DNA of 64,000 bases from NCBI RefSeq assembly GCF_010093595.1, contig NW_022985465.1:410887-474886 (forward strand), read 5' to 3'. Positions within the stretch are counted from its first letter, which is position 1, and each line of letters starts with the position of its first letter. A program made the translations under genes and the position numbers. The notes beneath the pieces were generated by a model. The model searched no databases. It was given only the letters and a program-made list of their open reading frames with translations, and was not told where the DNA came from. Source of the DNA: Mytilinidion resinicola. Its lineage: Eukaryota > Ascomycota > Dothideomycetes > Mytilinidiales > Mytilinidiaceae. Below are positions 1 to 10,281 of this stretch, one piece after another.

Positions 1-1
1 A

Positions 2-205
2 TATACAGAGAATAGCGCCGTTGCCTGCGCACTACACTCGGCCTTGTATGGACCGGGAAATCTGGCTAGCTTTACGGAAAAGCTGCTAGGGGAGGCGCTT
101 CCGAAGTCTAAGATGCAGGTCATCTTGAACCGACTTGGTCGGGGATATTGGGAAGATGGCGAAGATGCGTTGCGGGAGCGTTTGCCGAAAGTTTTTGGTT
201 GTTAA
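2..205 (+). CDS. 3' end of an unidentified protein-coding gene
   Basis: The frame is open from the window edge to a TAA at 203-205 and gives the last 67 residues of a protein that starts outside the window. The residues are of mixed composition, with an amphipathic stretch near LLGEALPKSKMQVILNRLG and an ending rich in charged residues (EDALRERLPKVFGC). I do not recognise the family. The even codon use and lack of low complexity suggest real coding sequence rather than a chance frame. A gene start or an intron cannot be judged because the 5' part is missing. Confidence 0.4.
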   Translation, partial: YTENSAVACALHSALYGPGNLASFTEKLLGEALPKSKMQVILNRLGRGYWEDGEDALRERLPKVFGC

Positions 206-684
206 CTTGTTGATTTTTACTAGACGTTGATTCCTTTAGGATTGACTTGACAGGCGGAACTTAGTTCAATGGAACTTGCTGAAAACATGTACAATACCAG
301 GGCCCCCCTTGTAGCTAAAGCATTGGTGGATGTTACTATTCTTAGTAGGTTTTATCTAGAGAAGATAAATGAAATATGTAAGCTAAAAGAAGGGGACTAG
401 TACTGGTACACCCTTTCGTTCCCTGGTGTAAGGACGCCATCCATCGCCTGACCAAGATGCCCGAGTGGAGATGTCTCTGCGGTTGACGTTGAGGCGCCGG
501 TGTTCGGCAGATCTCTCAAGCCGACGAGGCTGTCGCGCCACCGCTGCTTTCATTCTTTCTCCAAACTTCCTTCTTACGTCGCACTTCAGCTCTCTCTACG
601 ATCCTGGATTCTACAGGAGTTCACATACGCGACATCGTCCGGGCAGCCCACGACTTCCTGCACGTCTGCCAACAATGGTGACTC

Positions 685-957
685 ACTCGGGTTGCAGCAC
701 TACAACCTAGGGTCAGCAACTCATATGCAGTAACGTATCAGGATAACATGCTGATACAGGAGGAAGTAACAGGTAGTGCAACAGCAGTGCTGCAGCACGG
801 TATCAGTACTGTATCAGGAAACAGGATGAATCAAGTAACGCGTCAGGAAGAGATACCACGTTATGCCCCCGGGGCTGGCCCCCCTCCTTCCCCTAGTATA
901 TAAACAACGAGCTAGACACCCATGGAAATCAGAGTTCACATCAATTTCAACCTGAGT
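685..957 (+). mobile_element. Short LTR-like element, copy 1 (divergent subfamily)
   Basis: The ends are ACTCGGGTTG and CAACCTGAGT, flanked by a perfect 5-bp duplication GACTC (680-684 and 958-962). The interior differs from the 249-bp copies, but both ends and the late promoter-like block (TATATAAA just before the conserved GAGTTCACATCAATTTC end) are shared. A 5-bp duplication and a TATA box about 60 bp from one end fit a solo LTR with unusual termini. A non-autonomous inverted-repeat element is the alternative. Confidence 0.85.
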
Positions 958-1882
958 GACTCTGTCGCGGTCAGAAATATTCATGTCCAAACCAATAGGA
1001 GATGGATTGAATGGCTTTCGCATCTCTCACAATTCAACCTATGAAGATCTAGGCATCGAAGTTAGTGTTTCTCGTCCCCTCGTAGGACCCTGCCTAATGA
1101 TGAAAGACATGCTTCGGGCAGCACAAGATGACTTGAAAGAGTTGGAGGGCTAACGAGATGTACCATTGGGATGTACGCCCATCCGCGGCCCTCTGCGAAG
1201 TAATCTGGTCTGAAAACCCCAGAACCACTCCAGGAAAGCGCTCTGACACAGGAGCGCTGGGTATTCTGTGCACCGGCCACTTCGCACCTGTGGATTTACC
1301 CTTTCAGCGATGCGCCCCCGCTGCTCCTGAGCCTCTCTATAATTTCATCGACAGCTAGGTGCGAGACTGGAGTCCAGTAGCGACGACAGAGTACCCGAAT
1401 ATGCTCGGAGAGCTCATCTACACTGTCAAATGTAACCCTGTAGCCAACCTAAGGCACCGGGCTGGTTCAAATAAAGCGATCAATCTGCTGGAACCGGTCC
1501 TTAGATATGGACTGCCTCAAATAGTTCGCCGCCCCTCTCTCGCTCGGGGCCCCAATAGTCCTCAATTATTAGCTGTACGACGACTCCCATATACATAACC
1601 TCTCCAAAATATCCATACAACTTTCAATGGTGCATCGTCTTTTGTTCGGGGGTGGGGTTCGGCGTACTCGTTCGTCTAAACCACCATCCTCTCCACGGAA
1701 AAAAATAGACGGAAAGGGCCAGAGTGCTGATTGAGTCCGGTAGGTATTTGAAGAGGCTCGAATGTAGGCACAGGTGCAGGCTCTGGGGTGGCTTTTCGGG
1801 TTTCTTTTTGGGTTTGGGGTCCTTGGGCACAAAATCAACATGATTTGAGAATGTCTATGGCATTGTGCAGCATCAAATTGTG

Positions 1883-2381
1883 GATAAAAATTACGTGCGC
1901 ATCGTCGCCTTCGCGCCTGATTTGCGGAGAGATTTCTTTCATGGCGTAACAGGATTCCTTCGCCACAGCACCATTATAAGGCTCCCATCACTTAATACTC
2001 ACAAAAGGGCTTTATCCGAGCCTAAAAGCCTCACTACCATACTAGGAAATCGTCATCAGCCTTGTGGCCCCTATCGAACGCAAATTCATGCAAAGTCGCC
2101 ACGACTCAGGTTAAATTGATGTGAACTCTGATTTCTATAGACGTCTAGCTAGTTGTATATATACTAGGGGAAGGAAGGGGGGCCACCCCTGGGTGGCGCG
2201 CTAGTAAGTTCAGCTGAACACTGCACAGCTGATGTTCGGAGTAGCTTTCTAGAATATGAGTTGTTGATCCTAGGTTGTAGTGCTGCAACCTGAGTCCACG
2301 TCGATCGGTACAAAGGTACCTCCAACCAAAGCGATCACCAATACCGGCTAGCCCCGTACGTTCCAAATAATCATTACGGTA
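1883..2381 (+). repeat. Older dispersed repeat, copy I, interrupted by LTR-like copy 2
   Basis: This sequence matches 6761-7053 closely, with shared blocks such as GCATCGTCGCC, CCTGATTTGCGGAGAG and TCGTCATCAGCCTTGTGG in the same order. The alignment is broken only by the LTR-like element at 2104-2295. Copy II carries the empty site with a single CCACG. I found no coding function; it may be the end of an older transposon. Confidence 0.8.
2104..2295 (-). mobile_element. Short LTR-like element, copy 2 (192 bp, internally shortened)
   Basis: The termini are ACTCAGGTTA and GCAACCTGAGT, with a perfect 5-bp duplication CCACG at 2099-2103 and 2296-2300. Relative to the 249-bp copies it lacks most of the CAGCTG-rich middle. 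It lies inside the dispersed repeat at 1883-2381, whose sister copy at 6761-7053 shows the uninterrupted site. Confidence 0.9.
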
Positions 2382-2402
2382 TATTTTATAGACGAGACTA
2401 CT

Positions 2403-2458
2403 TATAACGCCCCTTCTTGCTGCGTATAACGCCCCTTTTTGCTGCATATAACGCCCCC
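2403..2458. repeat. 22-bp tandem repeat, 2.5 units
   Basis: TATAACGCCCC recurs at 2403, 2425 and 2447, separated by nearly identical TT(C/T)TTGCTGC spacers. Confidence 0.85.
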
Positions 2459-2459
2459 T

Positions 2460-3540
2460 AGGTTTAGCCTAGCTCCGGCTCGTAATAACTTTGCTCCACT
2501 AATTAGGCTGTCGTTTAGGCGACAATATTGTTTAATAACAGGTTTTAATTCACCAATACCGCACCGGATCTCTCCGCCAGCTAAGCCAGCACCCTAACAG
2601 TGACCAAGGGCTCTATTTCCTTAGCCCCCAACAGTCAACCAGCCCTTAAGGATGGCCCTCTATCTACTCCTAAGGAGGAGGCTGTTCGTAGTAAAGGAGC
2701 CGGTGCAGCATAAGGATATTCGGGTGTGAAACCTTAGTATAATGGTGTATACGGCGTTCCTTTCAACCAGCAATTAAGAGGTGGCTATCTAGGCGCCTTC
2801 CGCTTCTAGGAGTCATGTAATTCTTCGCATAGGTTGCAAGCAAGCAGCGTGGTTACTAAACCGGCGGCCGGCTCAACCAGAGAGCAGATTGATTGGGTTG
2901 TTATATATGGGATGAAGCTTGATTGATTGGATTGATTAGAATTTTGGTTTAAACAGTTTGATCTAGATTGACAAATGAGTGAATACGGTCGCGCTAAGAG
3001 ATCTGTGCGCTGAGGCCCTCACTGTGTCTTAACGAGCCAATAGAATCACTGCGTTCTGCCGCCCCGAGGTTCCGCCGGCGGAGACGGAAGAACACGTATT
3101 GCTAGCCTTATTAACCACGGCCCCAGCCCCTCCTCTAGCACTCCACCGTGACGAGATAAGCTCAAACGGATAACGGGAATCGATTTCTACAGGTTGAATT
3201 ATGCTTGAAGCGAATCATTGGGTCTTCTAGGCCTCAAAAATACGCCCCCCTTTGGTACTCCGCCCGACGTTCCCAAGGGACATCCTGAGCCCCTACTCAC
3301 CTAGAACCTCACCACTATGGTACTCTCACGTTGCCCTCTATTCTGGGGCACTCCGTAGCCTCATCCATGGGCGTAGTAAGCTTATATGACGATGTTATAC
3401 CCATAAAAATCCGTAAAAATCATGACCGTATGCATCCTTTCCGATTCGTATATATCCTTTCTGATTTGTATACACCAATCGCATCAATCGGATCAATCTC
3501 CGCTTGAGGTTTGATTGGCTAGAGGCTTGATTGATTGGAT
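2460..3540. other. About 1.1 kb without a recognisable gene
   Basis: There is no long reading frame on either strand. A stretch near 3055-3115 can be read as a short Cys/His-containing peptide (CRPEV...ETEEHV) that resembles the zinc knuckle at the end of non-LTR retrotransposon proteins, but this is too weak to call. Imperfect TTGATTGG repeats occur around 2890-2940 and 3510-3540. Confidence 0.4.
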
Positions 3541-3963
3541 TATCTAGAGTCTATACTAATAAACCGACCGTCAATCTGATTGAGGATTGGCCGGTTTACT
3601 AACCACGCTGGGGGGATCAAGACGTTCGCTGCCGAGCTTGAGATCGAGAGGTCGCCCACGCTGATGAATGTCCTGTCCTCGGTTGTGGATGTGGTGGGCA
3701 CCGTGAGGATGGTGATCAGGTATGTGGACGTCGAGTATATGAGCTCGGTCATGTCTTCGAATCATGTGGTTGTTGACGTTCCAACTCTGGAGGGGTACAG
3801 TGGTACACGTTGTACGTGAATGAAGTGTTGATTGTTATGAGTTTTTTGACCATCTAGAGAGAGAGAAGAGACTTGTAGGAGCTGCACAGCCGTACAGCTC
3901 CTACCTTGCCTTCGTCAGGCACACCTAACACTGACGAACTCCTAGTGACTCCGCCAACAATCA

Positions 3964-4571
3964 CTATTCCAGTATACCAGAACCTCCCTCATCGCTAGTG
4001 TTCCGCAATCCAGTGTAGAACCTCAGCCGTTGCTTCTTATCCGCGGTCGTGCCGTTGGTAGGCTGGCCTAGTGCTGCCAAAACCCTATCTAGCGCAGGAC
4101 CTGTCCTATTCGCAAGATGAACGGGTGTGGCAGGAAAACCTGCAATATTGGCGTTTGTTGTAGGTTCATGGAGTGCGATAATAGCGGTGTCGGTTTTTCT
4201 GATATTAGAGTTTTCAAGGCGGGCAGCAGAATTGTACACGCTGTATAGTTATAACTAGTTAGCAGATAAGCAGGACATCAAACAGTATTTACTCACCTTG
4301 CCTGACGTAATGTGGTAATATCGGTGCGGAGTTGCTGTATTTGTTGCACTATCCGCTGCTCCATCTGCTGCATTTGTGTCTGCATCTGCTGCATCTGCCG
4401 CTGAGTTTCTCGATGGTTTTGCTGCATCAGTTGCATGATTGCATCGCCCTGAGCAAATACAGGAAGATTGGCAAAATTTGCCAACTCGGTGGCGCCTTCC
4501 TGGAGTCCGTGTGCTAGGAGCCCAAGATTTGGTTGTGGGCCGCCGAGCTGAGGGGGATTGACTCCTGCCAT
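3964..4571 (-). CDS. Small coiled-coil protein of a fungal family of unknown function, two exons
   Basis: I read exon 1 as 4571-4297, an intron at 4241-4296, and exon 2 as 4240-3964. The intron has GTGAGT at its 5' end, a GCTAACT branch-like site and an ATACAG acceptor. Splicing gives one open frame of 183 residues. The protein begins MAGVNPPQLGGPQPNLG, then has a Gln/Met-rich coiled coil (repeated QMQQM) from about residue 50 to 85, and a C-terminal segment with LHEPTTNANI and FPATPVHL. I remember similar ATG-PQLGGPQPNLGLLAHG proteins as common hypothetical proteins in ascomycetes; that is memory, not a search. It is one of the few apparently intact genes here. The reading frame is also open upstream through a minisatellite, so a longer N-terminus cannot be excluded. 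Function is unknown; oligomerisation through the coil is an inference. Confidence 0.72.
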
Positions 4572-4573
4572 GG

Positions 4574-4680
4574 CTTCGAGTGGTGGGGAAGGCTTCGAGT
4601 GGTGGTGGGAAGGCTTCGAGTGGTGGTGGGAAGGCTTTAAGTAGTGGGAAGGCTTCAAGTGGTGGAAAGGCTTCGAATAG
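4574..4680. repeat. GGCTTCGAGTGGTGG-type minisatellite next to a gene start
   Basis: Six imperfect units built on AAGGCTTCGAGTGGTGGTGGG lie directly upstream of the ATG at 4571 (minus strand). Units nearest the gene are most alike; the distal ones carry GGCTTTAAG or GGCTTCAAG variants. Read on the minus strand the array is open and would encode Lys-Pro-Ser-His-His repeats. Confidence 0.85.
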
Positions 4681-4713
4681 TTGCGTGTAAGGAAAGTAGA
4701 GAAGCTGGTGTAC

Positions 4714-4765
4714 ACTCGGGTTGCAGCAACCTAGGATCAGCAACTCATACGGTTCACCTGCGTGC
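4714..4765 (+). mobile_element. 5' end fragment of the short LTR-like element
   Basis: It starts ACTCGGGTTGCAGCAACC, continues GGATCAGCAACTCATACGG, and is closest to copy 4 (28811). No matching CAACCTGAGT end was found downstream, so the fragment is truncated. Confidence 0.7.
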
Positions 4766-5649
4766 ACGCCTGCACACCAACCCCCTAGGCATCCCTTACT
4801 TTCCCTTTCTCTTCCTTACGGAGTTGTGGTGCTTCCTTGCTGTCAAGCACCCGAAATGTCACCACCTTTGACTGACCACCACTACCTCACCAGGTAACGT
4901 TTTCAAGGAAATTAGCCGCTGGCCTCTTGAGAAATCCGACTTCAAGCCTGGAGCTCCGCCCATTTTCGGTTATCTCCTTGAATGATATTCCTTCAGACAC
5001 CAAGCTCTCTCCTGCTCAATTTACCGCCTTTCTTGAGCACGTTCAGACTATGGACGGTGCCTTCGTGTCTAAGAAGCCCCTTACCTTTACGGATGCAAGG
5101 CAGAGGGCTAGCTGCAAGGCCAATCAAGTGACACTTGGGCATGAAGGCAGGGCAACCTTTTCGGAATTCTGGAAGACAAACCACGAGGGAAAGAAGTGCT
5201 AGCTGAGTTGCTTTAGCGCTCCGGTAGTCAGTTGGGTGAGAAAGACTGCTGCGGAATGGTCTGAGGCCCCTTGGCATGCTTGGGCCTTTATGGTCATGCC
5301 ACCTGAGAAAGGGAACCCAACAAAACGTCGAAAAGGACCTTACTAGAACTAGTTTGAGAAGGGTTTGGTAACGCACTGACACAGCACACTCACGTCAAGA
5401 TATGTGTGTCTGTTAGTCTCCTGGATTTCCGCTATGGCAATCTGCTGCTGATGCACCTGGGGTGGACTGGAAGACAGATCTTATGTTTCATAATAAGGTC
5501 AGGTTGGATAGGTAATTTTTGGGTCTCTTATCTGGCGCTCTTTCCCTATTTTCCTATGAGGTTTTGGGATTTTACTGAGGCTAGAAGCTTTTTATTTGGG
5601 CTATCTTAGGTACTCTGTTAGGCTGCCGGTGCCTCTGATCGAGAGGGAG
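4766..5649. other. Stretch with no recognised gene
   Basis: A frame at about 4940-5202 (plus) is open for some 85 residues without a clear ATG and shows no known domain. The sequence just before 5650 ends in a purine tract (GAGAGGGAG), as expected before a retrotransposon 3' LTR, so part of this stretch may be a decayed retrotransposon body. Confidence 0.3.
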
Positions 5650-5784
5650 TGTTGAATTTCGGTACAGAAGGCAGCTGGGCAGCGCTGCAGTGAGGGGCTG
5701 GAATTCCAGCCACCTGGGGCCTCCATATAAAGGGGATGAGGCCCCAGCCCAGATAGCTTCAATAATACGCAAATACTTCACACA
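5650..5784 (+). mobile_element. Candidate LTR (3' or solo) of a retrotransposon
   Basis: The segment begins TGTTGAATTTCGG immediately after the polypurine run GAGAGGGAG, contains a TATAAA-like box (CATATAAAGG) and ends near CTTCACACA. TG...CA ends plus a polypurine tract are the usual 3' LTR pattern. I found no target duplication and no second copy in this window, so it stays a candidate. Confidence 0.4.
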
Positions 5785-6490
5785 CGTGATCACATTTTAA
5801 CACGACTGGTTTTTGGTTGCTGGAAAGCACCACTCGACGACAGCGATTGTTGTAGACGTGGATTTCGTCCTTTCGACTGCCCCAACCTGCCAGCAGAGCA
5901 TGGTAACTGCACCATTGAGCAATCGTCTTCGCATCCCGTACTGCAGATTGGAAGCTTGCTCGAAATACCTCATAGATATACCTTATCACGGAGGAACCCC
6001 TCAAACGCTTCGCAAGGGCACAGCTCGTCGAATGCAAGGGGCAAGCGGCTCGCAGAGCTGCTCTCACACAAGATCACAAGGAGGCCAAGCACCTACGCCG
6101 ACAGCAACACGCCCCGGCAGCGCAGTTCTGATCTTGGAGCTTCGGATCAAGCACGCGGATGATGGGCGCAACCGCATCATGAGAGGGTGACCACGCGCAA
6201 CACCATGCCAGCTCAGAGTCTGGATATAATGGAGTTGCACGCGGGCCATATACTCCTTGCGGGTAACCTGCACCCTTAATGCTGCTGACCTCTCTCAAGG
6301 AGATAAAATACGCTCAGCGATGTTTGAAGTTCGAATCCACACGTCCTCTCATGGTTGGCAAGCCTCAGGCTCCTAATACACGCAAGGCATCCTCTCCTAT
6401 CACGCGCGGACGCTCTTTCCTAATTAATTTTTTTCCTTTGTAAGGTTTTTATGGGTCTTATTGAGGCTGCGCAGGGTTGATGATAACCCT

Positions 6491-6760
6491 CTGAAAAGGG
6501 GGGGCAGTGTGAGGTGCCGAAGCACCTACAAGTAGATAGATAACTCTCAGGGCTTGCGGTCTAGGTAGTCTAACTATTCTGGCATAGACTAAGTTACCTA
6601 GACTGCGCTTTCCGTGCGCGCCGCAGGCGCATCACGTGCTCGGCTAAGGCGAGCTCACAAATAGCCTGGAGAGCTCGAATCCTTAGTCTGATAATTCCCA
6701 CAGTTCTGTGTAAGTCGTGTGCTGTGGCCACTCCTGAACACTCGGGACCCCTCCCACCTA
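6491..6760 (+). mobile_element. Possible polypurine tract and start of a second LTR type
   Basis: A purine tract (AAAAGGGGGGG) is followed by CAG and then TGTGAGGTGCC, a layout typical of fungal retrotransposon 3' ends. An inverted match GCACCTCA near 7138-7147 may mark the LTR end, but the older repeat at 6761-7053 lies in between. Boundaries are unproven. Confidence 0.3.
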
Positions 6761-7053
6761 GAAAATTATGTTTGCATCGTCGCCTTCCTGCCTGATTTGC
6801 GGAGAGCCTTCTTTCATGGCGTAACAGAATTCCTTCACCACAGCACCACTATCGAGCTCTTATCACTCCTGATGCTCATAAAACGGCCTTATCCGAGCCT
6901 CAGAGCCTCACTACCATGCTAGGAAGTCGTCATCAGCCTTGTGGCTGCTATTGCGCGTAAATTCATGCAAGATCGCCACGCCGATCAGTACCTCCAACCG
7001 AAGCGATCACCAACATCGAAACAGCCCGGTACGTCCCACATAATCATTACGGT
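6761..7053 (+). repeat. Older dispersed repeat, copy II (empty-site copy)
   Basis: This is collinear with 1883-2381 but lacks the insertion: GATCGCCACGCCGATC here corresponds to the two flanks of LTR-like copy 2. It therefore shows the pre-insertion site with a single CCACG. Confidence 0.8.
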
Positions 7054-7574
7054 GTAATTTACTTAATGTAATCTGCGGGCAAGCTGGCCATGCGGGCATC
7101 CTGGCCACCCCAATTTTGGTGCGATTTGGGCATTTAGCACCTCAGCATTCTTAACAATAGGACCGACGCATGATGGAGGTTTTGCTAAGACTGGGTGGTT
7201 TCCTGGGCAAGTGCCTTTCGATTTAGCCAGAGACCGAAATATTCACCTGGTAGGTAATGGCATGGCTGGACCACAAAATATAGAATGAACACAGCTAGGC
7301 TGGCGTTAGATAGTGGAAGCTGAGGGATACTATATTGGGATATACGTACCAATAATAGGGAGCGCCTCAAATACCCAGAATGGCCACCCGTGGAGCTGAC
7401 GATGGTGGATACGGGACTCGACAAAATACGGGTGGAGGAGGTCTGCCACGATAGGACGAGGGCATTCCTGCATCTGGAGGACCCGTCAACCCTCTTGCTC
7501 CATCGCAAGCTCTGGATAAAACGGCAGGCGCTCAGTACGGCCGAACTCGGGCAACATCACAACCGCAACAGCGG

Positions 7575-7980
7575 CCGCGAGGTTCTGAAGGCGTCAAGCA
7601 GGGCGTTTGTGGATGAGGGTCTGTCAGGTGCCTGTGGAACATTGCTGGAGGATGTTCAGATGTGAGAGTCCTGGAAATGGAGGGGGTGGCTGGGTTCTCG
7701 ACGCCGCTGCCGATGAGGGTTCTGAAGGCGGCAAGCAGGGTACTGGAGGAGCAGGGTCTACCAGGTGTCTGTGGGACATTGCTGGCGGACAGGGACTTGT
7801 GCGGGCGCGAGATTCGCAGAGGTGGAGGGGGTGGATGGGTTCTTGACGCGGCCGCTGGCGAGGGTTCTGAAGGCGCCAAACTGAGTATCGGTGGGGGAGG
7901 ATCTGGCAGGCACCCGTGGAACATTGCTGGGGGCCGAAGACGTGTGTGGGCGCGAGGTTCGCAGGGCCGACAATGCTGGC
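7575..7980. repeat. Minisatellite of about 140 bp, almost three units
   Basis: GAGG(G)TTCTGAAGGCG recurs at 7579, 7715 and 7859, each followed by a matching block ending in GGAACATTGCTGG or GGACATTGCTGG and GGTTCTCGACGC-like sequence. Period is about 137-143 bp. On the minus strand it reads as Pro/Ser/Thr-rich peptide repeats in one frame, but start and stop signals are not convincing and no protein is called. Confidence 0.8.
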
Positions 7981-7984
7981 AGTA

Positions 7985-9290
7985 AAGAAGCCATCAGTAT
8001 TCGGGACAGAAGGATAAGTTTTGGAGCTGTCTGGGCCAGAAGAGCTAGTGTGACCTACAAGGCGCTAGACCAAAAGAATACAACATCAAAGAGAAACGCA
8101 TGCTATTGGAGTGGCGCGATTCCGTTGGTTGACAGGTTGATAGAAGTAAAAGGGGCTGGCGGTCCCGGTAGAAGAAATACATGATTGTAAACTAGATGGC
8201 GGATTCAACATGCGGTTCCCTCTCTGAGCCCAATTCCCACCCACCCAGGATAAACGCAGGAAGATCTTTTTCGTATGCCAAGGGTTTGTTAGAGATTCAT
8301 ACTACGAACGGGGACAACGTATATGAGGTTTTGCAACGAGGCGGTATGACCCACGTGGTTGCGGCCACTAACATGAAACAGGAGTCCTCGTGCCTATATT
8401 CCATCTTTGTCACCACCATACAGGTTAAGAGGCAGACGATGGCACCCGAGATCGATTGGCAGAGGGCACTGACGGGCCGGCAGGACTGTCGAGGAAGATT
8501 GCGAGCTCGTGAGAGCCGAGAGCACGCCTCCGCAACAGCCGTCTTAGGATGGACGTTCCAAAGGATGAACGGACCGGAGTAGAGGTTCTCATCCCCATCC
8601 ACAGCCCACCACCTGCCCAGGCACAACGTGCCGCCTGATAGCACGACGCCCTCGTACCCCCACGTCGTCCTCGCCTTCGCCCTCGAGCGAGATGGGCTGC
8701 GGCTTGCGAGGCGGGGTGCGCGATCGGATGCGCGGCTCGTTGAGGGTCGGAGGGGGGCTTTGAGGATGCTGGAAAAGAGGTTGTGCATGGAGGGATCGAG
8801 GTGGGAGGAGCTCAGGACGGGCGTGCCATCGCCGTCGGTAGAGGGGTCATTGTCGCCGCCGATGCCGCTGTCGGCGGCGGCTGGGCTGGTTGTGGAGGGC
8901 ACGAGAATGGGAGAGAGATGGAGCGACTGGATGGGGTTCTCGTTTTTGGTGCCGTCGACGCTCTTGTCAATGACGATCTTATTGGTCGTGAATTGACCAG
9001 CCGAAGGATGGTTCCAAGTAAGAAGCCGAGAGCGTCCGAGACAGGCGCCAAAGTATCATAGATCGGCTGCTCGTCGTGGGCATGCTTGCCGAAGAGGGAG
9101 TATTCCACGGGCCTAGTGCCGGATGAGCCTTCCGTCTGGAGAGAGACCCCGACGAGATCGAGAACCTCTTCAAGCTGATGGACGAGGCGGGACTCGGTCA
9201 TTTCCGTAAGACTTCGACGCAGGAAGCTGAGAGGGCTTTTGCGAGTCTACTTTCTTATGTGGCGGGAGGTTGGAGGAGAGACGTGGTGCT
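7985..9290. other. Possible decayed minus-strand gene, not recognised
   Basis: Minus-strand frames at 9201-8812 and 8902-8297 are long for the region and could be pieces of one gene. The first includes the segment QLEEVLDLVGVSLQTEG and a hydrophobic DTLAPVSDALGFLLGTIL. They lie in different frames, and no domain is recognised. Neighbouring 9292-9753 on the same strand could be its upstream part. Confidence 0.25.
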
Positions 9291-9291
9291 T

Positions 9292-9753
9292 CTATACCTG
9301 TCGTGGAGGTGACGCTCCTTCCCTGGAGTAGCAATGCTGGCGGTGGCTCTCCCGCGCTTGTTCGCTCAAAAGATCATGTCCACAATCTCTGCAGAAGGAT
9401 GGCTTCGGAGCTGGACGAGCGGTGTGGCGCGTGCGCCCATCTGGCTGGGCCTCTTGCGGCGCTGAAGCGGTCTCAAGCCCGAACTGGGATTTGGCTGGTG
9501 GGGCATGAGACCTTCGCGCGAGTGGTTGCGAAGTCAGATAAGAGAGTTTAGCTTGCTCACGCTTCACCTGTTTCTTCTCCACACGTTCACGCTCCGCTTG
9601 GTCCTCCCGAGTTTGCTGTTGTCCAGCTTCGCCCTTCTGAGCTTGCTCTTTATCGGCTTGCTTCTTTGCCGCCTTCTCTCTCGCTGTCTCGCGGGCCTGC
9701 TTCGCTTCCACTTCAGCCTTCCTGTCCTTTTCTTCTTTCGCTAGCTTGGCCAA
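9292..9753 (-). pseudogene. Lys/Ala/Glu-rich coil followed by a CCHC-like zinc finger, partial
   Basis: The minus-strand frame is open from about 9777, without an ATG near its start, to a stop at 9292. The first 70 residues are highly charged (repeated KAEVEAKQ, EKKQVKREQ patterns), predicting a long helix or coiled coil. The last third contains FCRDCGHDLL...SHRQHC, a C-x2-C-x12-H-x3-C spacing that could bind zinc. No complete gene model fits, so I treat it as the remnant of a gene continuing to either side. A divergently oriented coiled-coil frame starts about 40 bp away, and the gap between them contains CAGTATAAAAGG, which could be a TATA box for either. Function unknown. Confidence 0.4.
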
Positions 9754-9789
9754 CTGAGTCAGGCGCTCCTCATCTCATGTAGAAGCAGT

Positions 9790-10281
9790 ATAAAAGGTAT
9801 TCTCTCACCGACGATAGCACTTGGAAGATTCACAATTATGCGAATCTCGATGGGCTCTGTTTGAAGAAGTTTCGGAAGTGGATTACAAATCAGGGCTTTG
9901 GGGTGTGCAAGGAGCGCCTTGCTATCATGTGGGGAGAGGAGGTGGCCGAGAAAGAGAAAGAAGATGTTATGAAGCTTGAGAAGGAAAAAAGAAAACAGGA
10001 AGAGGAAGCAAGAAAGGCCGATGACGAGGCAAAGAAGCTTGAGAAGGAGGAAGAGGAAGCAAGAAAAGCCGATGAGGAGACAAAGAGGAAACGTGAAGAG
10101 GAAGCAAATAAAACTGATGAGGAGGTAGAGAGACAGCCAGGAAAGCCGATGACGAAGCAAAGACGAAACGCGAAGATAAAGCAAGAAAGGCCGATGATAA
10201 GGAAAAGAAGAAACTCGAGAAGGCCGAGGAGACAGCGCAGAGGTTGCAGCAGAGGTGTTGGGCTCTGAAAAAAGCAAGCTA
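9790..10281 (+). pseudogene. Glu/Lys-rich coiled-coil frame with internal tandem repeats and a frameshift
   Basis: A plus-strand frame begins around 9786 without a clear ATG and reads KKFRKWITNQGFGVCKERL, then a strongly charged segment. A repeat of about 45-51 bp encoding EEEARKAD(D/E)E(A/T)KK occurs at about 9996, 10046 and 10094. Around 10132 the frame changes, and the repeat theme (KADDEAKTK, KADDKEKKK) resumes in another frame up to a TAG at 10279-10281. The repeat theme on both sides shows that this is one sequence with an indel rather than two genes. Nothing beyond a coiled coil can be predicted. Confidence 0.4.

Noticed and set aside
6320..6350. GTTCGAATCC block resembling a tRNA T-loop, also near 16205 and 44705
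   Set aside because: No A box at the right distance, the T stem does not pair, and no cloverleaf could be formed. The 44705 copy lies inside the dispersed module.
9759..10277. 172-residue minus-strand frame with leucine/phenylalanine-rich segments as a membrane protein
   Set aside because: It is the shadow of the Glu/Lys-rich coiled-coil repeats on the plus strand, whose codons read as Leu/Phe/Ser on the complement.
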